From assembly GCA_902605365.1 (NCBI GenBank), contig CACLCM010000014.1:1-43933 (forward strand): a stretch of DNA of 43,933 nucleotides. The letters run 5' to 3'. This DNA is from an uncultured Candidatus Poseidoniales archaeon. GTDB taxonomy: Archaea > Thermoplasmatota > Poseidoniia > Poseidoniales > Poseidoniaceae. The notes beneath the pieces were generated by a model. The model worked only from the letters and a program-made list of their open reading frames with translations. It searched no databases and had not been told where the DNA came from. The translations under genes were made by a program, and so were the position numbers. Of this stretch, positions 9,801 through 16,679 are shown one piece after another (the first letter of the stretch is position 1; every line of letters begins with the position of its first letter).

Positions 9801-11212
9801 TGTGCCGCAATCCTGACTTCTTCACCCTTTACATGGTGTGTTAAATCACCGTCTTTATCATCCGGAATTTCAACCAAGCCATCACTGTGTGCCACCAATA
9901 ATGAATCGCCGAGCAATGTAACATCATGAATCAAACCGCCATCTGGTACTTCCCAACCATGGCTAGCTCCGCCTCTGTCTTTTTGATAGGAAACCGCACC
10001 ACCTGAAACATACCAATCGCCATCTTGAGCGATTATTACTTCATCGATTCGGTCATCGGGCAGAGACAGAATTTTCATTCCTTGCTGGATTTGAACCACT
10101 GGTATTTGCAGCACTTCCATCGCGGAACCACCATCTAATAATTCGGTTGAGTTGTCATTCCAAGACGACATGAAATCGCCATCTAGTCTACCAAAACCAA
10201 TAGTGCTAGAAATTGACAATGTCTCTTCGTCTTGGTTTATTTCAAATCCAGCCGATTCATAATCGATTAGACCATCAAGAACGATTTCAACATCTGCAAT
10301 ACTATCCGAGGCATCTAAGCCAGATTCGAGCGAGACTCGTAACATGTTTACCTTCCATGGCTTGGATTGTAATTGCTGACTCAGTTCCAATGAAGTGAAT
10401 AATGCAGGAGACTGAGTCCCACCTATCGAGCCACGCCCATCCATTGGAATTACTGAACCGATTGTAATATTATCAGATTCTCTCAATAGGTCACCATCTT
10501 CTGAATAAGAATACCAGGCGACCTCTAGGATGTCACCTTGATGCAAATCAAGTTCATCCGATGCAACTTGATTGATTGAAACGTCATCCCATCCAGAATA
10601 TGCATACCATCCTGCAGAAGGCAAAGCAAGACCATCGTCCCGACTAAGAGTTGCAGTTGTCTCTAAGCCATGCGACCATTCATCCGCTAATCCTGTTGCC
10701 AGCAATGTTTGTCCAAAAGCAGTAGTGAGATTCAGGTCCATATCATATGAAAAACCAGTACGACGGTCTTTTTGGAATATCAACAAGTCGGTTTCACCGT
10801 ACATCGCTTCAACTTCTTTGCTCAGTGTAGCATCTAGACTATCACCGACTACGAGTGAGGAAGTGATTATCGATGAGGCGACCAATAATCCAGCCATCAT
10901 CAATGCTGCTTGACGTGGCCTGCGCCTGACCTGTTGCCAAGACAGGCGGAATACAACCAGACGACGAGGAGAAAGGAGTGGTTGTAGTAACATGCATGAG
11001 ATTATTCCCGCTGCGATTGTACATCCCCAAGTTGCAAAGAATCCGAAACCAAGCCAATTCAGGAACCACCAAACTATCCAAGCATCGACAATGGGCCCCA
11101 GTACTAGGATTGGAACATACCATCTGCTAGAAAAATCACGCCTCAACCCCCATGCAGAGCTTGCACTGATGGGGATTATCAGTGCGATTACTGCAAGGGT
11201 CTCAAATAGCAT
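6857..11212 (-). CDS. FtsX/MacB-type ABC permease with large ectodomain insertion
   Basis: 1,451 aa, roughly twice a normal tandem FtsX permease. The N-terminus has about three membrane segments (within residues 2-76) and a further helix near 104-123 that starts the MacB-like periplasmic-type domain. Residues about 380-605 are a Trp/Asp/Gly-rich stretch of repeated short beta strands that looks like a propeller inserted into the ectodomain. An FtsX core follows near 760-870, a second helix cluster at 900-1070, another exported domain, and a final FtsX core at about 1305-1445 with the typical RSGEIGMLRALG motif. It starts 2 nt after the ATPase stop, so the two form an operon. The family exports or extracts lipids or lipoproteins or transmits force; the substrate here is unknown. 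Confidence 0.88.
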   Translation of the reverse strand: MLFETLAVIALIIPISASSAWGLRRDFSSRWYVPILVLGPIVDAWIVWWFLNWLGFGFFATWGCTIAAGIISCMLLQPLLSPRRLVVFRLSWQQVRRRPRQAALMMAGLLVASSIITSSLVVGDSLDATLSKEVEAMYGETDLLIFQKDRRTGFSYDMDLNLTTAFGQTLLATGLADEWSHGLETTATLSRDDGLALPSAGWYAYSGWDDVSINQVASDELDLHQGDILEVAWYSYSEDGDLLRESDNITIGSVIPMDGRGSIGGTQSPALFTSLELSQQLQSKPWKVNMLRVSLESGLDASDSIADVEIVLDGLIDYESAGFEINQDEETLSISSTIGFGRLDGDFMSSWNDNSTELLDGGSAMEVLQIPVVQIQQGMKILSLPDDRIDEVIIAQDGDWYVSGGAVSYQKDRGGASHGWEVPDGGLIHDVTLLGDSLLVAHSDGLVEIPDDKDGDLTHHVKGEEVRIAAQFNQSLPDLPNTIFSIDYLNNSGEDWIAVKHLTGSEVHKYSDGQWVDVNQSGEWLHFADEVMIGSPSGWATVSGESSPDNWDGLRGGYLVNNGSLFSFDGQTNLLTSFEQDCDERVFAFDGDTICSTSFGVLIDSDELTPRLPLTVDIGGFGIMPQLLLATDGPLSPEQGEVLVSSRLSHLNQTEEVLINGLIPWAYGDSLPIILDIGGDMSSIDAPGLDELESIIIGFVNLSDGEELAAAAEGERSILVVNDGNLSAISAWLDEISGAETMGIKIVAAKENALAAAEEGAGALSAMFLVFGAFTIGAGILLVLTIVMMLAESRRVDEAIIRAIGLKRSDMRSLALMEGMMTSSGASILGGLFGIFLAWLVSLAFSSVFASAGAEGIEFAFSFESMLIGMSFGFLIAIGTLWCTALWTSRLNIVQALRGLSPMRSRGVPWWLLLILIALFGGGGLSGLSIFTIDSSSSLRFALWHIMASMLIMGTVPLFTYVLPHVKGWKIRNSGRNTMAVMGITLALWAISPDSWAPVDSGVKPDEITFAVLGMVQVFAGVMILSGIAPRVASWVVSRTFFAKKFGPVVKVSLAHPASKPLRTAVIMGMFSLTVFSVVVLAGYSVQFEEHSSGYVDDASGDFEILLSSSRQVPLELSSEPSEWQLNQTQAGDIDAVGLVNRAVVWVDDGDDSIPYILRGVDDGFIEHGGIPLQDWDRSLGETQEEAWKSLKTNSNIVFVDSSFALIDPNTGESIAGITLPIGKSISLIDISNPGNSREMMVGGILSESSQLFSAGIWMDGEIVDEKFGGVVTRIYVSHGADVESSELETSLSNDLSSQGVYTSVIEDEILLILGLVFAILAIFQAYLALGLIVGIAGIGVVTYRSVSERSGEIGMLRALGFRKRMVMIGMIIEVSWISVLGMLNGAVVALAFHVALYRTFWEEQGVELILPWLEVSSMVLGGWALVLIATWIPVSKATKITPSQALANVD

Positions 11213-11214
11213 CT

Positions 11215-11895
11215 CTATTCCTCGTTATCAACAATCCTTCCATCAAAAATACGGATAACTCTCGAACATCTCTTTGCTACATCATCATCATGTGTTACTA
11301 CGACGAGAGTTGAACCTGATTTATTCAATTGTGAAAGAAGTTCCATAACTTGATCACTGGTCGAAGAATCAAGATTACCTGTTGGCTCATCACAAAGAAT
11401 AACTGAAGGTTCGTGCACTAAAGCACGAGCGATAGAAACTCTTTGCTGTTGACCTCCCGATAATTCAGCAGGCCTATGCTCGCATCTATCTTCAAGACCC
11501 ACTTTTGTTAGGGCTTCTATTGCCTTAGACCTGGCCGCAACAGGGTCCATGCCAACCAATAACAATGGGATTTCGACATTTTCAACAGCACTCATAACAT
11601 CCAGAAGATGGAACTTTTGGAAAATGAATCCCATTTCACGGCCGCGTAAATCTGTTCTTTCATCATCATCGATTCCAAACAATGGCTTTCCAGCAACCTT
11701 CACTTGGCCTGCAGATGGGTCGTCAATACCTGATAAAATGTTTAGCAGTGTAGTCTTACCACAACCAGAGGCACCCATGATAGCGACCATTTCGCCTTGC
11801 TCGATTTCTAGGTCTATGCCTCTTACAGCCTGAACCTTTTCATCGCCCATTTCGTATATCTTCCAAAGCCCCTCACAAGAAAGTGCTACTGCCAT
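11215..11895 (-). CDS. ABC transporter ATPase, MacB/LolD type
   Basis: 226 aa. The frame extends further upstream, but I chose the ATG at 11895 because the family alignment begins there ([11 protein letters not shown]). Walker A GASGCGKT is at 41-48, Q-loop near 93, signature LSGGQ at 145-149, Walker B ILCDE at 166-170 followed by the PTGNLD motif typical of LolD/MacB/FtsE, and the switch His at 202. Cytoplasmic energizer of the permease encoded directly downstream. Its start is divergent from the MoaD-like gene, with only 52 nt between them for both promoters. Confidence 0.92.
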   Translation of the reverse strand: MAVALSCEGLWKIYEMGDEKVQAVRGIDLEIEQGEMVAIMGASGCGKTTLLNILSGIDDPSAGQVKVAGKPLFGIDDDERTDLRGREMGFIFQKFHLLDVMSAVENVEIPLLLVGMDPVAARSKAIEALTKVGLEDRCEHRPAELSGGQQQRVSIARALVHEPSVILCDEPTGNLDSSTSDQVMELLSQLNKSGSTLVVVTHDDDVAKRCSRVIRIFDGRIVDNEE

Positions 11896-11947
11896 TGTGC
11901 GAGACACGGCGCCACGGGTTGATAAGATGCCGCTCAATAGCGTGCAC

Positions 11948-12181
11948 ATGCAGGTGAAAGTTCTCGCGTTTGGTCCCCTTGCTGAAGAAATGGGCGGGAG
12001 AGAGCACATAGTGGAAGTTCCCCCAAGCACTTCGATTCGTTTTTTGTTAGAAGAAATAGGTGTTGATGGATGGATTAGTCAAGGACTGGTCATCAGTATG
12101 AATGGTGAAAAGGTAGACGGAGACGAGCCACTATCCGAAGGAGACGAAATTGCACTACTTCCGCCTGTTTCAGGCGGTTAA
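11948..12181 (+). CDS. MoaD/ThiS-family small sulfur carrier (ubiquitin-like)
   Basis: 77 aa, a usual length for MoaD. The beta-grasp pattern is clear (VKVLAFGPLAEEMG, then the hydrophobic core) and the chain ends in SGG, the C-terminal di-glycine that is adenylated and thiocarboxylated. ATG at 11948 is preferred; an in-frame ATG at 11927 would add seven residues before the family start. It could serve molybdopterin synthesis or act as a SAMP-type protein modifier; no MoaE or E1-like gene is nearby to decide. Confidence 0.82.
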   Translation: MQVKVLAFGPLAEEMGGREHIVEVPPSTSIRFLLEEIGVDGWISQGLVISMNGEKVDGDEPLSEGDEIALLPPVSGG

Positions 12182-12234
12182 CAGCCGATTGATTGACAAA
12201 GCGGGAGCGTTTGGGACGTATCAGAGGGAATAAC

Positions 12235-12528
12235 ATGAGGTTCGGAACTTTTGAAATCATGATTCTAATTGCAATCTTCTTTCTGCTATTTGGTGCAGAA
12301 CGTTTACCGAAATTAGCAAGGGCGGCAGGACAATCGAAAGGTGAGTTCCAAAAAGGACTTTCAGAAGTCACTGGTGCTCCTTCTTCTACCAACACAGAAG
12401 CTGATCTTGACGCTGGAGGAAAGACAGAGGCAGTAGATATTGCTCAAAAGGCAGAAGCTGCTGGAATCGACCCATCTGGAAAGACTACTGAAGAGGTTGC
12501 AGAAGAGATTGCTGCTGCCGAAGAGTGA
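12235..12528 (+). CDS. tatA: Twin-arginine translocase component TatA/TatE
   Basis: 97 aa. One N-terminal membrane helix (about residues 5-21) is followed by FGAERLPKLARAAG, the hinge and amphipathic helix with the conserved FG and LPxLAR features, and then an acidic, low-complexity tail rich in Ala and Glu. GAGGG is placed before the ATG at 12235; a TTG further upstream is in frame but precedes the family start. It forms the pore of the Tat pathway for folded exported proteins. No TatC is in the window. Confidence 0.88.
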   Translation: MRFGTFEIMILIAIFFLLFGAERLPKLARAAGQSKGEFQKGLSEVTGAPSSTNTEADLDAGGKTEAVDIAQKAEAAGIDPSGKTTEEVAEEIAAAEE

Positions 12529-12533
12529 TTCTT

Positions 12534-12611
12534 TTGAATTGGATTTCAGCAATTATTGCTTCACTCTTTGGAGCCGATGAAGTCATTGATGAACTTCTTG
12601 AAGAGGAATGA
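12534..12611 (+). CDS. Possible 25-aa peptide downstream of tatA
   Basis: A TTG-initiated frame 5 nt after the tatA stop encodes LNWISAIIASLFGADE followed by an acidic end (VIDELLEEE), and its TGA abuts the Nob1 stop on the other strand. It resembles an amphipathic helix with an acidic tail. Close spacing to tatA is the only contextual support. It could be chance; only conservation would decide. Confidence 0.25.
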   Translation: MNWISAIIASLFGADEVIDELLEEE

Positions 12612-13076
12612 TTAGCCTCTAGAGCGCTTTACTTTCATTGGTGAGCCGCAGATTTCACACTCTTCTTCGGTTTGTGAATCTGCTTTTTTGGTGGCTCTGC
12701 AACCTATACATCGCAATTCCCATGCCCATTGCTGCTCACTTTTTTTGTTAGAAACTGATTCGAATGGATGATTTAGTGAACGGCAAACATTCTGCAAAGA
12801 ATAGTCATCGGTGAACAGAGTTTGGCCAGTCGCTAATGCAACGGCAAGAATTTCTAGGTCCACTGGGCTAAGTCGAGGTAAATCTCCCGTATTGGCAGCT
12901 GCAGATTCAGCATCACCTGTGCCCATACTCATCCATTCCATTTCAATCGATTCAACCAACATTGCACGTTGCGGTGAAAGTTTACGCAATTCGTCTAATT
13001 GACTGTGAGTAACAATTCCGCCCTGCAATCTTTCTGCCGGCCAATGAAGAAGAGCGGCTGTATCGAGGACCGGCAT
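12612..13076 (-). CDS. nob1: Endoribonuclease Nob1 (PIN domain plus zinc ribbon)
   Basis: 154 aa with the ATG at 13076 chosen because VLDTAALL, the first PIN strand, begins there. PIN acidic residues are visible: D5, D73 (SPVDLEILA) and D90/D91 (LFTDDY). A C-terminal zinc ribbon has Cys123, Cys126, Cys140 and Cys143 and a basic tail. This order matches archaeal Nob1, which cleaves the 3' end of 16S rRNA precursor during small-subunit maturation. It is convergent with tatA and its downstream mini-frame and divergent from the DedA-like gene. Confidence 0.88.
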   Translation of the reverse strand: MPVLDTAALLHWPAERLQGGIVTHSQLDELRKLSPQRAMLVESIEMEWMSMGTGDAESAAANTGDLPRLSPVDLEILAVALATGQTLFTDDYSLQNVCRSLNHPFESVSNKKSEQQWAWELRCIGCRATKKADSQTEEECEICGSPMKVKRSRG

Positions 13077-13158
13077 ATAGCAAGGGGTCAGGTTTTGTAG
13101 CAATCAAGACTTCGATTAAGAAAGGGTTCATGCGTATGGTTGTCACCCCAAGGGTCAG

Positions 13159-13767
13159 ATGTCGTGGAAAGAGACTATTGTCGATTGGTTCGATGGGTTT
13201 GGTTCCCTTAGTCTTGGAGCCATGTCTTTCACCGAAGCGATAATCCAACCAGTTCCGCCAGATTTGCTATTCTTGCCGATGCTAGTTAGCGCCCAGGGAG
13301 ACTCTGCATTGGTCGTTTGGCTGTGGGCAGTCGTAACTATCACTAGCGTATTAGGAAGCCTTGTAGGCTACTATATCGGTAAAAAATGGGGAAGAGCGTT
13401 ATTCAGCCGATTCAAGGCGGAAAGGCATCTTGAGAAGATCGAAGCATTAACTGTAAGATATGGGACGATTGGAATATTCATCGCAGCATTCTCACCGATT
13501 CCTTACAAGGTATTTGGCTGGGCTGCTGGAATGGGTGAAATGAGAATGAAACCTTTCATCATAGCTGGATTAATTGGGCGCGGATTGAGGTTCGGACTCG
13601 AGGCTTTACTCATTGGAATATATGGTCAAAAGGCCTTAGATGGACTATGGTGGCTACTCGATAGAGAGATGATAATCGGCGCACTGCTCATCATAAGCGT
13701 GGTTGTGGCATGGCTCAGTATACGCTGGTGGAATAACTTGTCTCTTGACCCCAACCTTCATGAATAA
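13159..13767 (+). CDS. DedA/YqaA-like VTT-domain membrane protein
   Basis: 202 aa, polytopic. The segment FTEAIIQPVPPDLLFLPML with a following GSLVGYYIGKKWG and the FSPIPYKVFGWAAG motif matches the SNARE-associated/VTT (DedA, YqaA) family, including the conserved Pro and Arg (IGRGLRF) of the re-entrant region. DedA-family proteins are implicated in lipid carrier or phospholipid translocation across the membrane. AGGG lies just before the ATG at 13159. It is followed 25 nt later by tRNA-Glu. Confidence 0.85.
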   Translation: MSWKETIVDWFDGFGSLSLGAMSFTEAIIQPVPPDLLFLPMLVSAQGDSALVVWLWAVVTITSVLGSLVGYYIGKKWGRALFSRFKAERHLEKIEALTVRYGTIGIFIAAFSPIPYKVFGWAAGMGEMRMKPFIIAGLIGRGLRFGLEALLIGIYGQKALDGLWWLLDREMIIGALLIISVVVAWLSIRWWNNLSLDPNLHE

Positions 13768-13791
13768 TCAGCGTTGGGCGAGGGTTAGTCT

Positions 13792-13867
13792 GCTTGCGTG
13801 GTGTAGTGGCCCATCATTTCGGGTTTTCATCCCGGCGACCCGGGTTCGAATCCCGGCGCGAGCACCA
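13792..13867 (+). tRNA. tRNA-Glu (anticodon TTC), CCA encoded
   Basis: A full cloverleaf can be drawn. The 7-bp acceptor stem is 13792-13798 with 13857-13863; a D arm starts at 13801. The anticodon stem TCGGG/CCCGG encloses loop TTTTCAT with TTC at 13826-13828; the T arm CCGGG-TTCGAAT-CCCGG ends at 13856. Discriminator A at 13864 is followed by an encoded CCA (13865-13867). No intron. Three degraded copies of its 3' end occur downstream, see the repeats at 13913, 16141 and 18055. Confidence 0.95.
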
Positions 13868-13900
13868 TAGACACATTTTACTCAAACGGGTGGTTTTCAA
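13857..13900 (+). repeat. tRNA-Glu 3' end plus downstream flank (reference copy, 'att A')
   Basis: The acceptor strand CGCGAGCACCA and the following about 33 bp, including ACTCAAACG at 13880-13888. The copy at 16141-16187 matches across both the tRNA part and the flank, so the repeated unit is longer than the tRNA end alone. Confidence 0.55.
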
Positions 13901-13912
13901 ACAACAAAGTGT

Positions 13913-13932
13913 TTCGAACCCGGTACGAGCAT
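13913..13932 (+). repeat. Degenerate tRNA-Glu 3'-end copy ('att C')
   Basis: TTCGAACCCGGTACGAGCAT aligns with the T-loop to acceptor end of tRNA-Glu (TTCGAATCCCGGCGCGAGCA) with one gap and about two mismatches. It lies 45 bp past the intact tRNA, same orientation, with no complete second tRNA around it. Confidence 0.55.
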
Positions 13933-13972
13933 CTTCCAAAACTAATATCCGGTTCACCTTTCTAGCGGTAAT

Positions 13973-14248
13973 GTGTCCAGTTCAGATGATCCTACAAATC
14001 CAAAGGGCCGGGATATTGACCTAAGGTGGGTATTTGGAAATCTATTTCTGTGGTTTGGTATGGCAATTATTTTGTTTTCTTTCATCGATTTATTCAATGG
14101 AGAATCTTTGAAATTATGGAGTTTGATTATTCCTATTGTTCTCATTATTTTTGGAATTTTTCTTATGAAAAAAGCAAGAAATTCTGTACCAATTGGCGAG
14201 GCCTACATGGCGGGAACCATATACAGAGGCTTTAGAGGTAAAATCTAA
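13973..14248 (+). CDS. Small two-helix membrane protein, unknown function
   Basis: 91 aa from a GTG at 13973. A polar N-terminal stretch (about 20 residues) precedes two hydrophobic helices (about 22-40 and 47-66) and a basic tail ending RGFRGKI. No recognised family. It is the first gene of the islet between the tRNA-Glu 3'-end copies and is convergent with the esterase fusion gene. The start is uncertain because no clear ribosome-binding site is present. Confidence 0.6.
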   Translation: MSSSDDPTNPKGRDIDLRWVFGNLFLWFGMAIILFSFIDLFNGESLKLWSLIIPIVLIIFGIFLMKKARNSVPIGEAYMAGTIYRGFRGKI

Positions 14249-14281
14249 CTTCTATCCATTAATTTCGCTAGGCCTGCTAGG

Positions 14282-14338
14282 GACATAGAAAGCCTGTTTT
14301 TACTCAAAAAAAGGGCTCAAAAAACAAAGTTTTTGTTA
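14282..14338. terminator. T-rich bidirectional terminator between convergent genes
   Basis: The 90 bp between the convergent genes carry GTTTTTAC on the plus strand and two longer T runs (TTTTTT, TTTTTTT) on the minus strand, plus an AACAAA/TTTGTT inverted pair. This suits termination of both transcripts. Confidence 0.35.
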
Positions 14339-16072
14339 TCAGGACAATCCATCTCTTATGAAATTCAGAATCTGATTATACTTAGAATCGCTTTGGTAGG
14401 GGGGGTTATGCCCTGCGGTTTGGCTGTGAACCTCCAAACATTGCGAGAACTTAGCTGCTAGTGCGGGAGCCAAGTCCTTGAATCCGTCATCATTTTCTCC
14501 TGAAAACACCATTGCAGGAATTGAAAATGGTGCAGCCTCATCGATTGTGTCTATCAATCCCTCATGGGTTGTTGGTAGGTAACCATTGTACATCATCACT
14601 CTGTTGAATGTATTTTCTGTGTTGGCAAGATAAACTGGTATCATTGCTGCTCCTTGTGAATATCCAAGGATTGCATAGAATGGACCTTGTTCCTCAACTA
14701 TCTCATCAAGATAATCTATTGATGCGTCTGCCCAATCTCTATCTGTTGTTGGCTCTCCTTTTCCACCCGGTGGATCTCTTATCCACACGTTATTACTTTC
14801 AGGTGTACTAGCAAAAACAAATTCAAATTCGCTTAATGAACTCATCAAATCCTGAATACCCTGCATATTTCTCAAACCGTTTGCAGTCTGCCCTCCACCG
14901 TGCAGTGCGAGAATCTTCAGTGGGCCCGATTGTTCTTGTGAACAGCCCACTGCGTTAACTTCTGTATTTGGTGGAGTATCGGGACATGTGTCGATATCGT
15001 TTGTTACTCCATCTCCATCATCATCCTTTTGAGAATCAGAGCACCCTGATGAATCTACAATTTCACCTGCAGGAGTGTTTGGACAATCGTCTAGGTTGTT
15101 TGTTAGTCCATCTAAATCATCATCTTTCTGACTATCTGAACATCCATAAAAATCTACAGATTCCTCCGAAGGGGTTGAAGGGCATTGATCTCGGTCATTC
15201 ATGACATTATCACCATCATCATCAGTTTCAGAATCAGAGCATCCAGTCGAGTAAACCGGCTCACCTTCAGGTGTCGTGGGGCATTCGTCCACATCATCAA
15301 GAACTGCATCATTATCGCCATCACCCACAGGTTCAGGAGGCATTGGTAAGATCACATATGCTGCATATTGGGAGCTCTGAAACATTCCACACTCAGTTAT
15401 CAAAATTCCTTCAGTATTGTGAGTGGAGGTGTCAAATGTCATGTTGTACATACCTAAATCACCCGTGAAAACTCCATCTACGTGGTAAGCTTGACTCTGG
15501 TCTTTTGGTCTGTATTCTATTTCACATGTCTCTGGGAATTCATGAATGACATAACCACTTATTGTGCCAGTTGTGTCATTGTCTGTAGGTGCGTCCCATC
15601 TGAAATTAAAAATCGGTTCACTCTCTACAGGCTTGGTAATCTCAAGAGATGTTTTCTTAGATTCGCTATTCTGACCTTGGCCATCAGTAGCCGATATGTC
15701 TAGAATCCAGTAACCAGGCTCTGATAACTGTGTATCAAACAACCAATATCCATCACCATTTACCGATAAATCATAAGATGCTAAAGTTACGAAATTCTCA
15801 TCAAGAACTACGACATTTACAGTTGACGTTTGAGGGATTTCATCGTAAACAAAACCATCCGCTGTTGCATTATTGCCATCCCACCTATGAGTAAACTCAG
15901 AATCAACAAGGAGCTTTGGAGGGTAGTCTGCCTCCTCAACCTCTTCTTGCTTGACTTCTTCAACTACCTCTATGTCATCATTCATATTGTTATCAACAAC
16001 CAGAACAACTGCACCTGAACTTGCCATCAGAAAAACCACAAGCAAACTCGTGCCCAACGTTTTGCTATCCAT
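14339..16072 (-). CDS. Secreted TSP3-repeat protein fused to an FSH1-like serine hydrolase
   Basis: 577 aa. The N-terminal hydrophobic helix (about 7-28) is followed by an acidic linker and two Ig-like beta domains (about 50-240). Four thrombospondin type-3 calcium-binding repeats (about 247-375) come next, each with a DxDxDG-type loop and a CP...GCS cysteine pair. The C-terminal 190 residues are an alpha/beta hydrolase: LHGGGQT oxyanion region at about 390, nucleophile Ser472 in GYSQG, Asp528/529 and His555. The hydrolase most resembles the FSH1/small carboxylesterase group. I infer a calcium-stiffened, cell-surface esterase; its substrate is unknown. It sits inside the tRNA-bounded islet. 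Confidence 0.82.
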   Translation of the reverse strand: MDSKTLGTSLLVVFLMASSGAVVLVVDNNMNDDIEVVEEVKQEEVEEADYPPKLLVDSEFTHRWDGNNATADGFVYDEIPQTSTVNVVVLDENFVTLASYDLSVNGDGYWLFDTQLSEPGYWILDISATDGQGQNSESKKTSLEITKPVESEPIFNFRWDAPTDNDTTGTISGYVIHEFPETCEIEYRPKDQSQAYHVDGVFTGDLGMYNMTFDTSTHNTEGILITECGMFQSSQYAAYVILPMPPEPVGDGDNDAVLDDVDECPTTPEGEPVYSTGCSDSETDDDGDNVMNDRDQCPSTPSEESVDFYGCSDSQKDDDLDGLTNNLDDCPNTPAGEIVDSSGCSDSQKDDDGDGVTNDIDTCPDTPPNTEVNAVGCSQEQSGPLKILALHGGGQTANGLRNMQGIQDLMSSLSEFEFVFASTPESNNVWIRDPPGGKGEPTTDRDWADASIDYLDEIVEEQGPFYAILGYSQGAAMIPVYLANTENTFNRVMMYNGYLPTTHEGLIDTIDEAAPFSIPAMVFSGENDDGFKDLAPALAAKFSQCLEVHSQTAGHNPPYQSDSKYNQILNFIRDGLS

Positions 16073-16140
16073 GGTTATCTACAGATTATCATCTGTTATA
16101 ATGATGAGTATTGAGTGATTTGAAAACGTACTCCGCACCC

Positions 16141-16187
16141 CTGTACGAGCACTCTAACCCAATTTCACTCAAACGAGTTGGTGTTCA
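16141..16187 (+). repeat. Degenerate tRNA-Glu 3' end plus flank ('att B')
   Basis: TGTACGAGCAC followed at nearly the same spacing by ACTCAAACG and GTTGG...TTCA matches the intact tRNA acceptor end and its downstream 40 bp (13857-13900). The RidA-like gene's stop codon lies at its right end. Confidence 0.6.
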
Positions 16188-16574
16188 GCTAATTATCGCG
16201 CTTGCCTCGATTTCCACCAGGAGCCTATCATCTATCAGAGCGCCAACCTCTACGCCTGTAGAGACTGGCATTATTTCACCGAAGAATTTTCCATGCACCT
16301 TTGCAACCTCCATCATGTACTCTCTGTCGGTAACAAAAATCCGAGTACGGACGACATCCGACATGTTACCGCCTGCCTGTTCGATAGCACGCTGGATTTT
16401 CTCAAGGACATAATGGGTTTGAGCAACTACATCTCCTTCGCCAAAGAAATTACCCTGCTCATCCACAGCAGTAGTTCCGGCGACCTCTATGAATTGGCCG
16501 ACTCTGACCGCACGGGAATACCCAGCAATAGGCTCCCAAGGCGCACCTGATGAAATATTGATTCTCTCACTCAT
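16185..16574 (-). CDS. RidA/YjgF/YER057c-family protein lacking the catalytic Arg
   Basis: 129 aa, normal family length. Conserved features include GQFIEVAGTTAVD, the central VVRTRIFVTD segment and the C-terminal LVEIEA strand. In canonical RidA an Arg in the PARS motif is needed for enamine/imine deamination; here the aligned segment reads PVSTGVEV, so that Arg is replaced. It is therefore likely one of the Rid subfamilies with a different or no deaminase activity. Trimeric cytosolic protein by family. It lies in the islet, its 3' end overlapping a tRNA-Glu-derived repeat. Confidence 0.85.
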   Translation of the reverse strand: MSERINISSGAPWEPIAGYSRAVRVGQFIEVAGTTAVDEQGNFFGEGDVVAQTHYVLEKIQRAIEQAGGNMSDVVRTRIFVTDREYMMEVAKVHGKFFGEIMPVSTGVEVGALIDDRLLVEIEASAIIS

Positions 16575-16679
16575 TAAGAGTTAACCAATCCCCGACAATC
16601 TATGACACTATCTATCTACATAGGATGTTGATACTAACCCACCCCAAACTCAATTAATTGTATTATTGAAACAACTCAT

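Noticed and set aside
13888-13932. A second, decayed tRNA-Glu gene including an anticodon loop (TTTTCA)
   Set aside because: The TTTTCA part also belongs to the downstream flank shared with the copy at 16141, and no D arm, anticodon stem or 5' acceptor strand can be found, so only a 3'-end copy is supported.
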